Positions 49,287 to 59,297 of a DNA stretch of 64,000 bases are shown one piece after another. The stretch's first letter is position 1. The number at the start of each line of letters is the position of its first letter. The notes beneath the pieces were generated by a model. That model was not told the DNA's origin. It saw only the letters and a list, made by a program, of their open reading frames with translations, and did not search any database. The translations under genes were made by a program, and so were the position numbers. The DNA comes from an uncultured Oscillospiraceae bacterium (GTDB lineage: Bacteria; Bacillota; Clostridia; Oscillospirales; Ruminococcaceae): assembly GCA_910584715.1 (NCBI GenBank), contig CAJUAN010000009.1:1-64000 (forward strand), in the 5' to 3' direction.

Positions 49287-51917
49287 ATGAATTTGATCAA
49301 GATAACCGACCTAAGCGCTCAGCTCGGGCTATCTTCAAGAACACTGCGTTATTACGAAGAAGCCGGACTTATTATAAGCGTCCGTCCGCAGTTTGAAAAA
49401 TACCGCTATTATGACGAGCAGAATGTACAGCGGCTGCGGCAGATCATGGTACTTCGCAAAATGCAGATACCGATAAAAGACATCCTGCGAATTTACAGCA
49501 GCCATGAAATGCTGGACATCACGCAGGTTTTTGTGAACAGGCTTAATGAAATAGACCGCGAGGTCACGGCTCTGTCTGAGCTTAAACGCATTATTAACGA
49601 TTTTTTGAATAAAATGATCGAAAAAGGTATCAAACAAATCTCCGCGCTGCCCCTTTTGTACGAGGAAATGGACAAGCAGCTCGCCGTGCGTGAAAACATC
49701 GGCATAGAACATCTTTCCGAGATATCGGAAAAACTTGCGCGTCCGCTTGATATTTCCATTGTAAAGCTGCCTAAAATGCGCGTGTTATCCTCATACCTTA
49801 AAGCCGATCCGCAAAGCTCCGACACCGACGCTTTTTCGCGTTATATTCAGATGAGCGGGATAAAAACCGATTATCACGGAAGCTTTGAGTACCGGGAAAA
49901 CCAACAGGACGTTACGATCTCAAAAATTGCCGACGGCTTTGTAAACGACAGCGGCTTTACGGATTTCATTTTTGACGGGGGTCTGTTTGCCGCCGCAAAT
50001 TTATATCTCGACGACGATATGAACCGGTCGTTTCATTCTATGATAAAAAGCTTTGACGAAAATAAATTTTATCAGATAGATTACGCAGCGGACGGCAGTC
50101 TGCGCCACGCCGCCATGACAGAAAATCTTATCTCTCCCGACGAACGCAGACAGCTTGTCGCTTTATACGTTCCGGTAAAAAAACGGATTCCCGACGTGTC
50201 GCTTTATCCAAAACCTGCCGAGGTCACTGATATTACGGAAGACGAGATCGACGTTCAAAATCCTCTGCTGTGGGAAAAAGAGGCCGCGCTTGATAAAATT
50301 ACGCCTATCAACGACCCTCATTACCGAGTACTTGACAGCGGCGAAGCCGAATATACCGGTCGGATCTCAGCGCGGACGCTTAATACAAATATATCTGTAA
50401 AGCTGCCGTTTCGGGTTGATATAGACTTTCGCGTACCGATGGACGACGAGCAGTTCGGTTACGGCGACAGCGAGGGCAGCATTATTTTTTATCACGGTTC
50501 AAACAGCTATGACGGCGGCGAAAACCTCAAAATTATGGATTTCGGCATCAATATGAATAACAGTTCGAGCTGTCGTGAGGAAGCGGTCAGCTTTCACCAA
50601 CCGATCTTTCACGACCTTTATAATTTCCCGCACAGGGGACGTATCAAGCCGAACGAATACAATCATGTCACATGGGTAGTCGGACAAAAGCATTTGGCGG
50701 TCATAATAAACGGTGAGATACGGTATTGCGGAACCGGTTTTCCGTATATGTCCCTTGATCTGAACCGTGAAGAAGCATATCCCGTTGTTATCGGCTCAAA
50801 CGGTCAGGGAATGAAATATTTCAGAAAAATCAGTATTTCACAGCTTGCGTATTCTCAGCCAAATAAAATAAAAAACGTAGAGCTTACCGTAAATGCAAAG
50901 CGGAGCAATAACCTTATTCCTATTATTCACCGCCTTATTATAGAAGAGTACGGCGAAATTTACCGTTTCAACGGGAGCGCCGCATATGTAATGGAATGTC
51001 TGGGAGAAAAGGAATTTGACTATCTGTTTTTTGCAGGACTTACAGGGGACCTGTTTGCTCAGCATTACAAACAGCCTTTTGACGGCGACGGCGTGAACGC
51101 ATATTATCAGGTCAACGGCGACAGAAAATTTTTTGAGGGAATTTTTGAAAAGTGCGGTTATTCAGCCGCGTATGTTTTCAGCCGTGAACTTCTCAAAAAT
51201 AAAGAAACGTATTCGGAAAAACTCATTTCCTGCATTGACAAAGGCGTTCCCGTTATATTCACGGGATATTCCGGTCAGCCGTGCGGTGTGTTTGCGGGCT
51301 ACGAGGAATACGGAAAAACGCTCATATATATTTCGGGGGATAACAGCGAGCCGCAGCGTATTTCCTGCGATAAAGCTATGGGATACGATACAGATAAAAG
51401 CGGCTGGATATTTGTCGGCGGGAAAAAAGAGCAAAAGGATACTGCGGAAATTTACCGTGAAGCAATTCACGCGCTGCCGAAGCTTCTGACAACCAACAAC
51501 GGTAAATACTGCTTTGGCGCTCCTGCTTTCCGCAAGTGGGCAGATGACGTCGAAAACGGATATTTTGAAAAAATAAAGCCGGAGGAATTTAATTCACGGG
51601 CAATGTATATTAATTTCGTTTTCACGCTTGCCACAAACGGATGCTGCTGTCCTAATTTTTTACAGCGCGCAATCGAATGGAATCCCGATATGACATATCT
51701 TAACGACGTCAGTCTTTTGTACAAACGCACCGCCGATATTTGGCACAACGACGGCGCAAATGATCTCGAAGCTCTCGGAGGCGGCTTCAATATAACTCTT
51801 GAAAAGCTGCAAACGCCCGAAAAACGGAAAAAAATTGCCGCAAGAATTCGTGAATGCGGCGATATTATCGACGAGGTTGTAAAGATACTGAATGAAAATA
51901 TCACAGTTGGGACGTAA
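49287..51917 (+). CDS. Giant MerR regulator fused to ligand-binding and protease-like domains
   Basis: The 876-residue protein has a MerR HTH at 1-75 (ITDLSAQLGLSSRTLRYYEEAGLI), the dimer coiled coil (75-120) and a GyrI-like region (about 150-300). A beta-sandwich/LamG-like segment (about 335-535) precedes a C-terminal domain (545-870) related to the free-standing proteins on either side (CIDKGVPVIFTGYSGQPCGVFAGYEE). Normal MerR proteins have 110-280 residues. Matching promoters P1 and P2 indicate it controls itself and the 47926 gene. The ligand may be recognised by the C-terminal domain. Confidence 0.75.
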   Translation: MNLIKITDLSAQLGLSSRTLRYYEEAGLIISVRPQFEKYRYYDEQNVQRLRQIMVLRKMQIPIKDILRIYSSHEMLDITQVFVNRLNEIDREVTALSELKRIINDFLNKMIEKGIKQISALPLLYEEMDKQLAVRENIGIEHLSEISEKLARPLDISIVKLPKMRVLSSYLKADPQSSDTDAFSRYIQMSGIKTDYHGSFEYRENQQDVTISKIADGFVNDSGFTDFIFDGGLFAAANLYLDDDMNRSFHSMIKSFDENKFYQIDYAADGSLRHAAMTENLISPDERRQLVALYVPVKKRIPDVSLYPKPAEVTDITEDEIDVQNPLLWEKEAALDKITPINDPHYRVLDSGEAEYTGRISARTLNTNISVKLPFRVDIDFRVPMDDEQFGYGDSEGSIIFYHGSNSYDGGENLKIMDFGINMNNSSSCREEAVSFHQPIFHDLYNFPHRGRIKPNEYNHVTWVVGQKHLAVIINGEIRYCGTGFPYMSLDLNREEAYPVVIGSNGQGMKYFRKISISQLAYSQPNKIKNVELTVNAKRSNNLIPIIHRLIIEEYGEIYRFNGSAAYVMECLGEKEFDYLFFAGLTGDLFAQHYKQPFDGDGVNAYYQVNGDRKFFEGIFEKCGYSAAYVFSRELLKNKETYSEKLISCIDKGVPVIFTGYSGQPCGVFAGYEEYGKTLIYISGDNSEPQRISCDKAMGYDTDKSGWIFVGGKKEQKDTAEIYREAIHALPKLLTTNNGKYCFGAPAFRKWADDVENGYFEKIKPEEFNSRAMYINFVFTLATNGCCCPNFLQRAIEWNPDMTYLNDVSLLYKRTADIWHNDGANDLEALGGGFNITLEKLQTPEKRKKIAARIRECGDIIDEVVKILNENITVGT

Positions 51918-52000
51918 TGTATCATCGTTTTTCCGTCAGATCAAATTCATAAAACGCTTAAAATGACAAATTAAATTTTTTATTACGTGGAGGAATTCAA

Positions 52001-53056
52001 ATGATAAAAAGTATTGAAAACGTAGTCTCTTTTCCAGTAAACGCACAAAGGAACTCATTTTTCGGCGCCCTTTCTTCCATTCTTTTATATCGGGACGCTT
52101 ACACAGAGGACACCCCTTTTTTCTGCGGCAAGCATCAGCGCGACTGTATAAAGTGCGGCGACTGCGGAAACGAACCTTTTATCAATAAACATCACCTTAA
52201 AATATATCAATATTTGATAACAATAACGGGCTGCGCATATTTTTGGATAGATAAGGAAATCGGTAATTCGTTTGACAAGTCGTACTTAGCGGACGAATTT
52301 TCAGAGACCGCCATTGACCGTTTATCCTTAGCTTTATACGCGTCCGGTTATCACTATGAGTCAATGAACAAAAATACAGAGGAAAATGTCCTGTTTGAAA
52401 GAATAAAGCGGGCTGTCGAGGAAAAACAGCCTGTCTTGATAAAATTGAGTCTCGGCGATTTGTGGGCGGTAATAACAGGATACGATGATGAAAAAAACCT
52501 TCCGTATCTGATGAAATCCCGCCGTTCACCGCAGCCCGATAAGGATTGGTATAATAAGCTCAGCAATATTGTTTTCATAACAGATAAATATAATAGTACT
52601 ATCTCCCTGTCCGAATCTCTCGACCATATGATACGGCACTTAAATACCGGCAGCAGGAATAAGCTGGAACAAAAGGTATATCAAAAATTAGAAACGGAAC
52701 CTGACGGACAAAAGCTCGGCAAATGGTTAAATCAAATAAACGGTCTTGCAATAGAAACCAGATGGCACGCGTCCGAATGTTACAGGAACACTTTGGTAAC
52801 TATGACCGGCGAAAATAAATGTAAGAAATTGCTTTTGAAAGCGTCGGAGATGCATCTCCGTTTCCATGATCAGGCATGGAAAGTTTGGGCTCTTTTGGGT
52901 GTTTCGTCAGAGACCTTTTATTGTGTACCCAAAAACATCAATGAATTGTTGAATAAATCATCTGCCAGAGCGGAACTTAAATCCTTATTTCAAGAATTAT
53001 TTACCATAGACCGCCAAGTGTCTAATTTGCTTCAGGAATGCTTATCTTTGCTGTGA
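52001..53056 (+). CDS. Free-standing papain/BtrH-like domain protein, second copy
   Basis: A 351-residue paralog of the 47926 protein: Cys cluster FFCGKHQRDCIKCGDC (about 43-58), AVEEKQPVLIKLS then VITGYDDEKNLPYL, and IETRWHASECY (about 250) in the helical C-terminus. It is more AT-rich than the first copy and has no MerR-type promoter; it has its own RBS (GGAGG) 83 bases after the merR stop and may be cotranscribed. Function unknown. Confidence 0.6.
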   Translation: MIKSIENVVSFPVNAQRNSFFGALSSILLYRDAYTEDTPFFCGKHQRDCIKCGDCGNEPFINKHHLKIYQYLITITGCAYFWIDKEIGNSFDKSYLADEFSETAIDRLSLALYASGYHYESMNKNTEENVLFERIKRAVEEKQPVLIKLSLGDLWAVITGYDDEKNLPYLMKSRRSPQPDKDWYNKLSNIVFITDKYNSTISLSESLDHMIRHLNTGSRNKLEQKVYQKLETEPDGQKLGKWLNQINGLAIETRWHASECYRNTLVTMTGENKCKKLLLKASEMHLRFHDQAWKVWALLGVSSETFYCVPKNINELLNKSSARAELKSLFQELFTIDRQVSNLLQECLSLL

Positions 53057-53117
53057 TCCTACGCAAAAATAGATTTTCAAGCAACTCCAACCACAAGAAA
53101 TTATTAATAATAGCCAA

Positions 53118-53286
53118 CGGTCAGAACTGAGAGATTCTGACCGTATTTACAGGAGTCTGCAGAGAAATCATTCCTCCTGCTGTCAAAGCGGAAATTAATG
53201 CGGAGCCGAAAATTCCGGAAAAAAGCGGCAAAGAGCATATTTGGCTTACGGATATTTTTTCGAAGCATATGAAACAAAGCTTTTAA
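53118..53286 (+). other. Hairpin and possible coding remnant
   Basis: A hairpin (CGGTCAGAA/TTCTGACCG, 53118-53142) may end the upstream transcript. After it an open frame without start (53131-53286) reads ...IIPPAVKAEINAEPKIPEK..., which looks protein-like and may be the 3' remnant of a lost gene. I cannot name it. Confidence 0.3.
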
Positions 53287-53339
53287 AATATTATTACATA
53301 AGAAATTTATGACAAATCCAAAACAAGGGAGAATAAACT

Positions 53340-54512
53340 ATGTATCTGCTTTTACTTGCTCTTATTTATCTTGCCTTTATAAGTCTGGGACTGCCCGATT
53401 CGCTCCTCGGCGCAGGCTGGCCCGCGATACATTGTGAAATAAATGTACCCGTATCTTATATGGGCATCATTTCCATGATAATATCGGGCGGAACAATCGT
53501 ATCAAGCCTTTTTTCCGACAAGCTGACAAAAAAATTGACCACCCGCATTGTCGTTGTGGTAAGCGTTTTTCTTACGGCGATAGCCTTATTCGGGTTTTCG
53601 CTCTCTACCGAGTTTTGGATGCTTATTGTTTTCGCAGTACCCTACGGGCTTGGCGCGGGAGCTATCGACGCCGCGCTTAACAATTACATTGCAGTACATT
53701 ACGCCTCAAAGCATATGAGCTGGCTGCACTGCTTTTGGGGAGTCGGCACAATAGTCAGTCCCTTTGTTATGAGCTATGCCCTGACAAATTCCACATGGCA
53801 CGCTGGGTACTTCATTGTAGGCGTAATACAGTCGGCAATAGCGCTGCTTCTTCTTGCAACGCTGCCCGTCTGGAAAGTCAATAAAAGCTCCTCTGTCAAT
53901 GAACAGAAAAGCGTGGGACTGGCCGGTGCGCTGAAAATAAAAGGCGTCCCCTTTCTTTTGATTGGCTTTTTTGCGTACTGCGCCGCCGAGGCGACTGCCA
54001 TGGGGTGGGCGGGCACTTATTTTTCCGAAGTAAAAAATATGACCGCGGAACAGGCGTCGCTGTTCGCTTCCTTATTTTACATAGGTATCACCGCGGGACG
54101 GTTCATCAGCGGCTTTATTATGGATAAGCTGGGCGACAGAAAAATGATAATTATCGGTACCTGCATTTTATTTTGCGGAATAGTTTCCCTGACGGTACCT
54201 GTTGATAATTTTATCGTCCCGATGACGGGCTTTATTGTGATAGGCTTTGGCTGCGCCCCTATTTATCCCTGTATCATTCATTCCACGCCCTATAATTTCG
54301 GCGAGGAAAATTCCGGAGCGATAATAGGTATCCAAATGGCAAGCGCATATGTGGGCTCAACCTTTATGCCGCCTGTTTTCGGCTTTCTCGGCAACCTGAT
54401 CGGCTTTGAAATAATGCCTTTTTTCCTGGCGGTATTTTTTATTTTAATGATCTGCATGACGGAATATACATTCAGGATCACAAATAAAAATACTTCAAAT
54501 GAGGAAAAATGA
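53340..54512 (+). CDS. MFS transporter
   Basis: The 390-residue protein has 12 predicted membrane helices with GLGAGAIDAALNNYIA and ITAGRFISGFIMDKLGDRK, the loop motifs of the FucP/sugar-type MFS branch. Sitting after the MerR/protease-like trio in the same direction, it may import or export the ligand sensed by the MerR protein. RBS AAGGGAG upstream. Confidence 0.8.
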   Translation: MYLLLLALIYLAFISLGLPDSLLGAGWPAIHCEINVPVSYMGIISMIISGGTIVSSLFSDKLTKKLTTRIVVVVSVFLTAIALFGFSLSTEFWMLIVFAVPYGLGAGAIDAALNNYIAVHYASKHMSWLHCFWGVGTIVSPFVMSYALTNSTWHAGYFIVGVIQSAIALLLLATLPVWKVNKSSSVNEQKSVGLAGALKIKGVPFLLIGFFAYCAAEATAMGWAGTYFSEVKNMTAEQASLFASLFYIGITAGRFISGFIMDKLGDRKMIIIGTCILFCGIVSLTVPVDNFIVPMTGFIVIGFGCAPIYPCIIHSTPYNFGEENSGAIIGIQMASAYVGSTFMPPVFGFLGNLIGFEIMPFFLAVFFILMICMTEYTFRITNKNTSNEEK

Positions 54513-54694
54513 TACCGAACACAGGCGAACGTACAGACACGGCTTATTGCGGAATGCAAGTGTGCGAGACATTTAATCCAAAAAGGTTTACCGAAATGAT
54601 AGTACAACTGCTTAAAGCAGGAATGAAAAACGTATTGGTAATGATAAAAGACCATATGCAAATTATAGGGCTTACGAAACAGCGTGTCTCGTAA
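54509..54694 (+). CDS. Doubtful small ORF after MFS gene
   Basis: A 61-codon frame whose ATG overlaps the MFS stop (ATGA). Its 3' end lies in the terminator-like hairpin at 54668-54698, which argues against a real gene. Possibly a decayed remnant. Confidence 0.25.
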   Translation: MIPNTGERTDTAYCGMQVCETFNPKRFTEMIVQLLKAGMKNVLVMIKDHMQIIGLTKQRVS

Positions 54695-54698
54695 GCCC
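54668..54698. terminator. Convergent terminator hairpin
   Basis: Stem GGGCTTACGA (54668-54677)/TCGTAAGCCC (54689-54698) between the rightward MFS gene and the leftward hemerythrin/REC gene. No strong T-run on either side. Confidence 0.55.
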
Positions 54699-54703
54699 CC
54701 ATA

Positions 54704-56092
54704 TTATTTATTTGCCGTTTTATTTATAAAAAAGTCGTCTATTTCTTTCTTTATGTCAGCAGGCTTAGAGGTCTTGAGAATGTACCCCGACGGCTTCAGA
54801 GGCATAACCTTTATGATACTGCCCGAATCATGCCTGCCAGTAAGAAAAATAACAGGAACGCTTGCAAACGCTTCCTCCGAGCGAAGCATTTCCAGAGTCT
54901 GCGCGCCGTCGCAGATAGGCATTTCATAATCAAGAAGCACCAGATCCGGAGGGTCAAGTGTAATTGATCTTATGGCAGCAATTCCCGAATCGACCGTAGA
55001 AACAGAATAATCGCTTCCCAGCAGCATTTTCATTTCTTCCCGCACAAATGAGGAATCGTCCACAACAAGAATTTTGGGACGGGAGCTTTGCTTTTCAATC
55101 TCCTTGATCTCGTTGCGCATATTCAGATATTTTTCAACGTTTGCCGTAGCGTTATCATTTAAAATCGAAATTCCAAGACCCGTTTCAAGCAGCCTCGGCG
55201 CTATCGCACAATAGGCAAAATAGCCCTTACCCGTATCATAAAGAAGACTGATCTGCTGCTTTCCCTTTTCTATAAGCATTTTGAGATCACTGTAATTGAG
55301 AAAGTCTTCAGCCTCAAAACTGTATTTTTCAAGATCGGGGAAATGGCTCATTGCACGGCTTACAAACTGACGCGCGGAATATCTTGCGGCGTGAACCAAC
55401 ATCGTATCGAGAACATTGGTACTTATACCCAGATATTTCCCTACAGTATTTATAAGAAGCCTTTCCTCAAAAACAAGGATTATTTCTATTTTTTCCTCTT
55501 CATCGGGTGTTCCGTAAATAAGGCGGTAATAAACTCCGTCGCCGAACCTTTCGCCGCCGTATGTGTCGCTTATAAGCGTCGCCTCAAGGCGGAACATATC
55601 AAAAAGAAGCTGTGTGATGACCTTTTTAACATCTTCCTGCTCCTTATCGGAAAAAAGGTTACCCCAACGGTAGTCCTGTTTTTTTCCGGTGATAGACATA
55701 TCTTCGGTAAGCGTATGACCTATCAGCCAGCCTGAGCATACGCCGAGAAAATGAGATACCGCCTCCTCGGAATAGTTGCTCTGTTCAAGCTCCCTTTCAA
55801 GCGTCGGGAGCATAGTATCACGAAAGCCATCATGAATTTTGCGGTGCTGCTCAAGCATATCGTATCCTATTGTTTCCATATATTTTTCTTCGTCCGCAAA
55901 ATGTGTCATCGCATGGGTCTTAAAGAATTTTATTCCCTCCTGGCAGGTCCACTGGCTGTCCTTTCCGGAATTTTTAAGGGAAAAAAGTTTATTAATGATT
56001 TTAAAAAGCTGCCGGTGCTCCTTGTCAATTATTTCTACACCTGTTTCAAAATCGGCGCACCATTCATATTTTTCAATTTTATCATTATCCAT
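54704..56092 (-). CDS. Hemerythrin-CheX-like-response regulator fusion
   Basis: The 462-residue protein has three parts. An N-terminal bacteriohemerythrin domain has iron ligands visible as IIDKEH, THFADEEKYM, EQHRKIH and IGHTLTED (about 10-140). The middle (about 150-320) resembles CheX/CheC-type phosphatase folds. A C-terminal REC domain (KILVVDDSSFVREEM, LVLLDYEMP, FLTGR; 345-460) carries the phospho-acceptor Asp. It could couple O2 or NO sensing by the di-iron site to phosphotransfer or motility control. ATG 56092 follows GGGAGG. Confidence 0.75.
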   Translation of the reverse strand: MDNDKIEKYEWCADFETGVEIIDKEHRQLFKIINKLFSLKNSGKDSQWTCQEGIKFFKTHAMTHFADEEKYMETIGYDMLEQHRKIHDGFRDTMLPTLERELEQSNYSEEAVSHFLGVCSGWLIGHTLTEDMSITGKKQDYRWGNLFSDKEQEDVKKVITQLLFDMFRLEATLISDTYGGERFGDGVYYRLIYGTPDEEEKIEIILVFEERLLINTVGKYLGISTNVLDTMLVHAARYSARQFVSRAMSHFPDLEKYSFEAEDFLNYSDLKMLIEKGKQQISLLYDTGKGYFAYCAIAPRLLETGLGISILNDNATANVEKYLNMRNEIKEIEKQSSRPKILVVDDSSFVREEMKMLLGSDYSVSTVDSGIAAIRSITLDPPDLVLLDYEMPICDGAQTLEMLRSEEAFASVPVIFLTGRHDSGSIIKVMPLKPSGYILKTSKPADIKKEIDDFFINKTANK

Positions 56093-56346
56093 AACAAATA
56101 GTCCTCCCATCTTTGATTTTTGCAGCAGCTGTACAAAAAATTATGCCCAAAAATGCAAGGCAAATAACTTGATATAATTATAGCACAAATCGCCGGCTGT
56201 GTCAAGCATTCTTCAATCAAGAAAAGGTGCAAACTGTAGGATTACAATAGAAGTGAGACAGTTCATAAGAAGGTAGCGGAGCAGCATAGATCTGTGTTAC
56301 ATTTAATTTGTGACCCAAAAAGCAACAGGAGGTCAGCAAATCCGTT

Positions 56347-56917
56347 ATGAATACTGTAACACAAACTACCCGCCGCTAAGCCATAATTGAATATTCTCTA
56401 AAAAGGAGTAACCGTGGCAGTACGCAGATACAATTTAATCCGGTAATTTATCTATTGCTGGAAAAAAGATATGACGGAAAATTGGCATTACCGAAAGACT
56501 GTCCGCACAGCCTTCTAATCAGCACACGCCGGAAGAGATCAAACTGATAGGGGACATGAGAAAATGTAATATACATACCGGATTGGTAGTATTTGGGGTA
56601 GAGCTTAAACCAAAAGGCTATACAAATTTAATAACGTCGCTGCGGCAGGTTCTGAAAAGGCGAAATTTTACTTCGGAAAAGCTGCCGGATCCAAAATGTA
56701 CACCGAAATAGCGCGAAAAATAAGCTCCCCTGGTCAGCGTGTTCAGATAGATGTCAAATTCGTTTCTGAAGCTTGCATAGTTGGCGATACAAATTTAGAA
56801 AGAGAAAAGTTCCATCAGTATAAAGCCATTGATGAGTACTCAAGATTCAAGTATCTTGAATCATTTAGTGATTTTAAAAAGCAGCTTGCTGTTCACTGTT
56901 CACAGCAGAAAATATAA
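56347..56917 (+). pseudogene. Decayed IS481-like transposase
   Basis: Pieces in different frames spell an IS481-type transposase: MNTVTQTTRR, then a stop, AVRRYN, KKRYDGKL, HTPEEIKLIGDMRK, HTGLVVFGVELKPKGYT, and PGQRVQIDVKFVSEACIVGD...AIDEYSRFKYLESF from 56696. Nonsense codons and at least two frameshifts make it inactive. The catalytic core is cut off after the first Asp region. Confidence 0.75.
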
Positions 56918-57366
56918 TAATTTTCCAATTCGTCCTCTTAACTGGAAATTTCCTGCCGGTTTTGTTAACGCTTTCTCATCTTGCGGCGAAATTTTTTAAC
57001 TTCTTTGTTACTCTTCATTGACAAAACTACAATTTTTCAAAAAACTTACCTCTTATAAGAAACGTATCGGTGCAGCCTTATGTGATTTGGTTTAGAAATT
57101 TCTATTTGTGATATGTGATATCATAAAAAATTATTTTTTGTTGAGAAAAAGTTGAAAAAGCCGTCTATACTTAATATATGTCAGGATATTTTTATTAGAA
57201 ATACTATATTAAATGTTAAAATATACATTTTTTATGCGTCTGTGTTATAAGATTTGTACAGATATTCCAATTGACTTTTATAAATGACACTTGTATAATT
57301 GTATTAGATAATTAATACAAAATTTTATGAAAACCTCTTGACAATATAGGGATTATATGATATTAT
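56918..57366 (+). promoter_or_regulatory. AT-rich gap with efflux operon promoter
   Basis: No gene is visible in 56918-57414. At its end TTGACA (57338-57343) and TATTAT (57361-57366), 17-bp spacer, form a good promoter for the HlyD-ABC operon. The long AT-rich upstream stretch may hold regulator sites I cannot define. Confidence 0.6.
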
Positions 57367-57414
57367 ATTATGTATAATATTAAATTTTAAATAAAGAAAG
57401 GATAAACATTAATT

Positions 57415-59286
57415 ATGAAAGCAAGAAAGATAATCATTCCTGTTTCAATAATTGCAGGAATAGCTGCAATAGGAGCAGCTGTTGCTGCGCTGAGCAGCTC
57501 GGCTTCGTCGGTATCATATGCGGAAACTTCTGAAATACAGCTTAAAACGCTGGAAAATACAATTTCCGTAGGAGGAACTGTTCAAAGTGCGGAAAGCCGA
57601 AAGGTTTATTCCAAGCTGATATATCCTGTTGAAACTGTCAGCGTTTCTGTTGGTGACTCCGTGAAAAAAGGAGACGTGCTTTGTACAATTAATACGGACG
57701 ACCTTCAGCAGCAGATACTTCAGCAGCAGGCTTCCGTTGAAAGCAGCGGCATAAATTCCGATTACAATCTTTCAGAGGCTGAGGAGCGGTACACAGAAGC
57801 TTTGGAAAAGTACCAAAACGGGGAAAATTCCGTTATTGTAAGCGCACAAAAGGGTATTGACCAGGCGGAAAAAGCTCTTGAGGACGCAAAACGTCAGGAA
57901 AAGCTTGGCGTAAATTCGTCGCTTCCCGTTAACATCCAGTCTGCGGAGGCGAACGTTGAGAGCGCAAAGACCAACTATGACAATGCTGTAAAGGCGTACA
58001 ACAAGGCTGTCAGCGAGCTTGAGCCCGAAAATTATCCTGCAAACGTAAGAACGACTGCCGAATCTATAGACGAATATAAAGAATATCTCAGCATTGTGGA
58101 GAACAAAATGTACAATCGCGAGCTTGAGGCTGCGTATGCAAAGTACAACGCTGCAAAAGGCGATTATACCACGGCTAAGGAAGATGTGTCGAACGGTACA
58201 GCGACCGGTAACCTTGAAGAGCTTCAGGAAGCGTATGCTGCCGCAAAACAGGAGTACGAAACGCTAAAGAACAAATATGACGAGGACAACCTAAAAAAAC
58301 AGATAGAAACCGCCGAAAATCAGCTTGAATCTCTGATAGAGGGTCTCGAGGCTGCAAGGGACAGCGCAGAGATCTCTATGGAAAACGCTAAAATGGCATA
58401 TGACAAGGCTGTTACCGATCTGGAAAACATCAAAAACCAGAGCAGCGACACTGAGGAGAGCTACGGCATTGCGGTGAAAAACGCCGAGGACGCTCTCGAA
58501 ACCGCCAAAAAGGATTACGAAAACGCGGTAAAGCAGGTGGAATCCGAGCTGTCCTCCCTGAAAAAACAGGCGGAGCAGCAGCGCACCATTTCGGGACTCA
58601 ACGATCCGCAGGTAATAATCCTCCAGAATCTCAAGGATAAGCTTGAATACGCTGTAATAACCGCTCCATGCGACGGTATTATAACATCTGTCCGCGCCGA
58701 GGAGGGTCTTGTCGCGGAGGGACCTCTGTTTGTTATCGAAGACCTTGACGACCTAAGGATAAGCTCCTATGTGGGAGAGTACGACATTACATATGTAAAC
58801 GAGGGCATGAACGCCGCAATAAGGTGCGACGCTCTTGACGGCGCGGAGTACAGCGGAAAGGTGATAACCGTTTCTCCCGTGTCGGACGCTTCCGCGTCGA
58901 ACACGGGCGTAAACTACAAGATAGAGACAGAGGTAGACGGCGAGGACGGCAAGCTCCGCGTGGGCATGAGCGCAAAGGTCGATATCGTCAGTGAGCGCAA
59001 GGAAAACGTCCTTACAATTACGTATGACTCCCTCACTGCGGACGAGAACGGCAACGACGCGATCTACATAGCCGAAAAGGGCGACGACGGCATCTGGAGA
59101 GCAAGGCTCATTCCCGTGCAGATAGGTCTGGAAACGGATTACGAGATAGAGGTCATTTCGAGCGAGCTTAAAGAGGGTATGCTTGTTCTCACCGACACGG
59201 CTCTGCTTTCAGACGGAGCGGTCGTTATGATAAACGAGGAATCCGTGGCTGCCGAAACAAGCGGCAGTGAGACATCGGCAGAGTAG
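57415..59286 (+). CDS. HlyD/MacA-type membrane fusion (adaptor) protein
   Basis: The 623-residue protein has an N-terminal membrane anchor (IIIPVSIIAGIAAIGAAVAAL) and a split lipoyl domain (GGTVQSAESRKV, VSVGDSVKKGDVLCTI and ITAPCDGIITSVRAEEGLV). Between the halves lies a very long coiled coil (about 100-400, E/K/A-rich). The coil is longer than in typical MacA and could span a thick wall or S-layer. With the MacB-like pair it forms an exporter. The following ABC gene is 12 bases away. Confidence 0.85.
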   Translation: MKARKIIIPVSIIAGIAAIGAAVAALSSSASSVSYAETSEIQLKTLENTISVGGTVQSAESRKVYSKLIYPVETVSVSVGDSVKKGDVLCTINTDDLQQQILQQQASVESSGINSDYNLSEAEERYTEALEKYQNGENSVIVSAQKGIDQAEKALEDAKRQEKLGVNSSLPVNIQSAEANVESAKTNYDNAVKAYNKAVSELEPENYPANVRTTAESIDEYKEYLSIVENKMYNRELEAAYAKYNAAKGDYTTAKEDVSNGTATGNLEELQEAYAAAKQEYETLKNKYDEDNLKKQIETAENQLESLIEGLEAARDSAEISMENAKMAYDKAVTDLENIKNQSSDTEESYGIAVKNAEDALETAKKDYENAVKQVESELSSLKKQAEQQRTISGLNDPQVIILQNLKDKLEYAVITAPCDGIITSVRAEEGLVAEGPLFVIEDLDDLRISSYVGEYDITYVNEGMNAAIRCDALDGAEYSGKVITVSPVSDASASNTGVNYKIETEVDGEDGKLRVGMSAKVDIVSERKENVLTITYDSLTADENGNDAIYIAEKGDDGIWRARLIPVQIGLETDYEIEVISSELKEGMLVLTDTALLSDGAVVMINEESVAAETSGSETSAE

Positions 59287-59297
59287 GTGACACGGGC

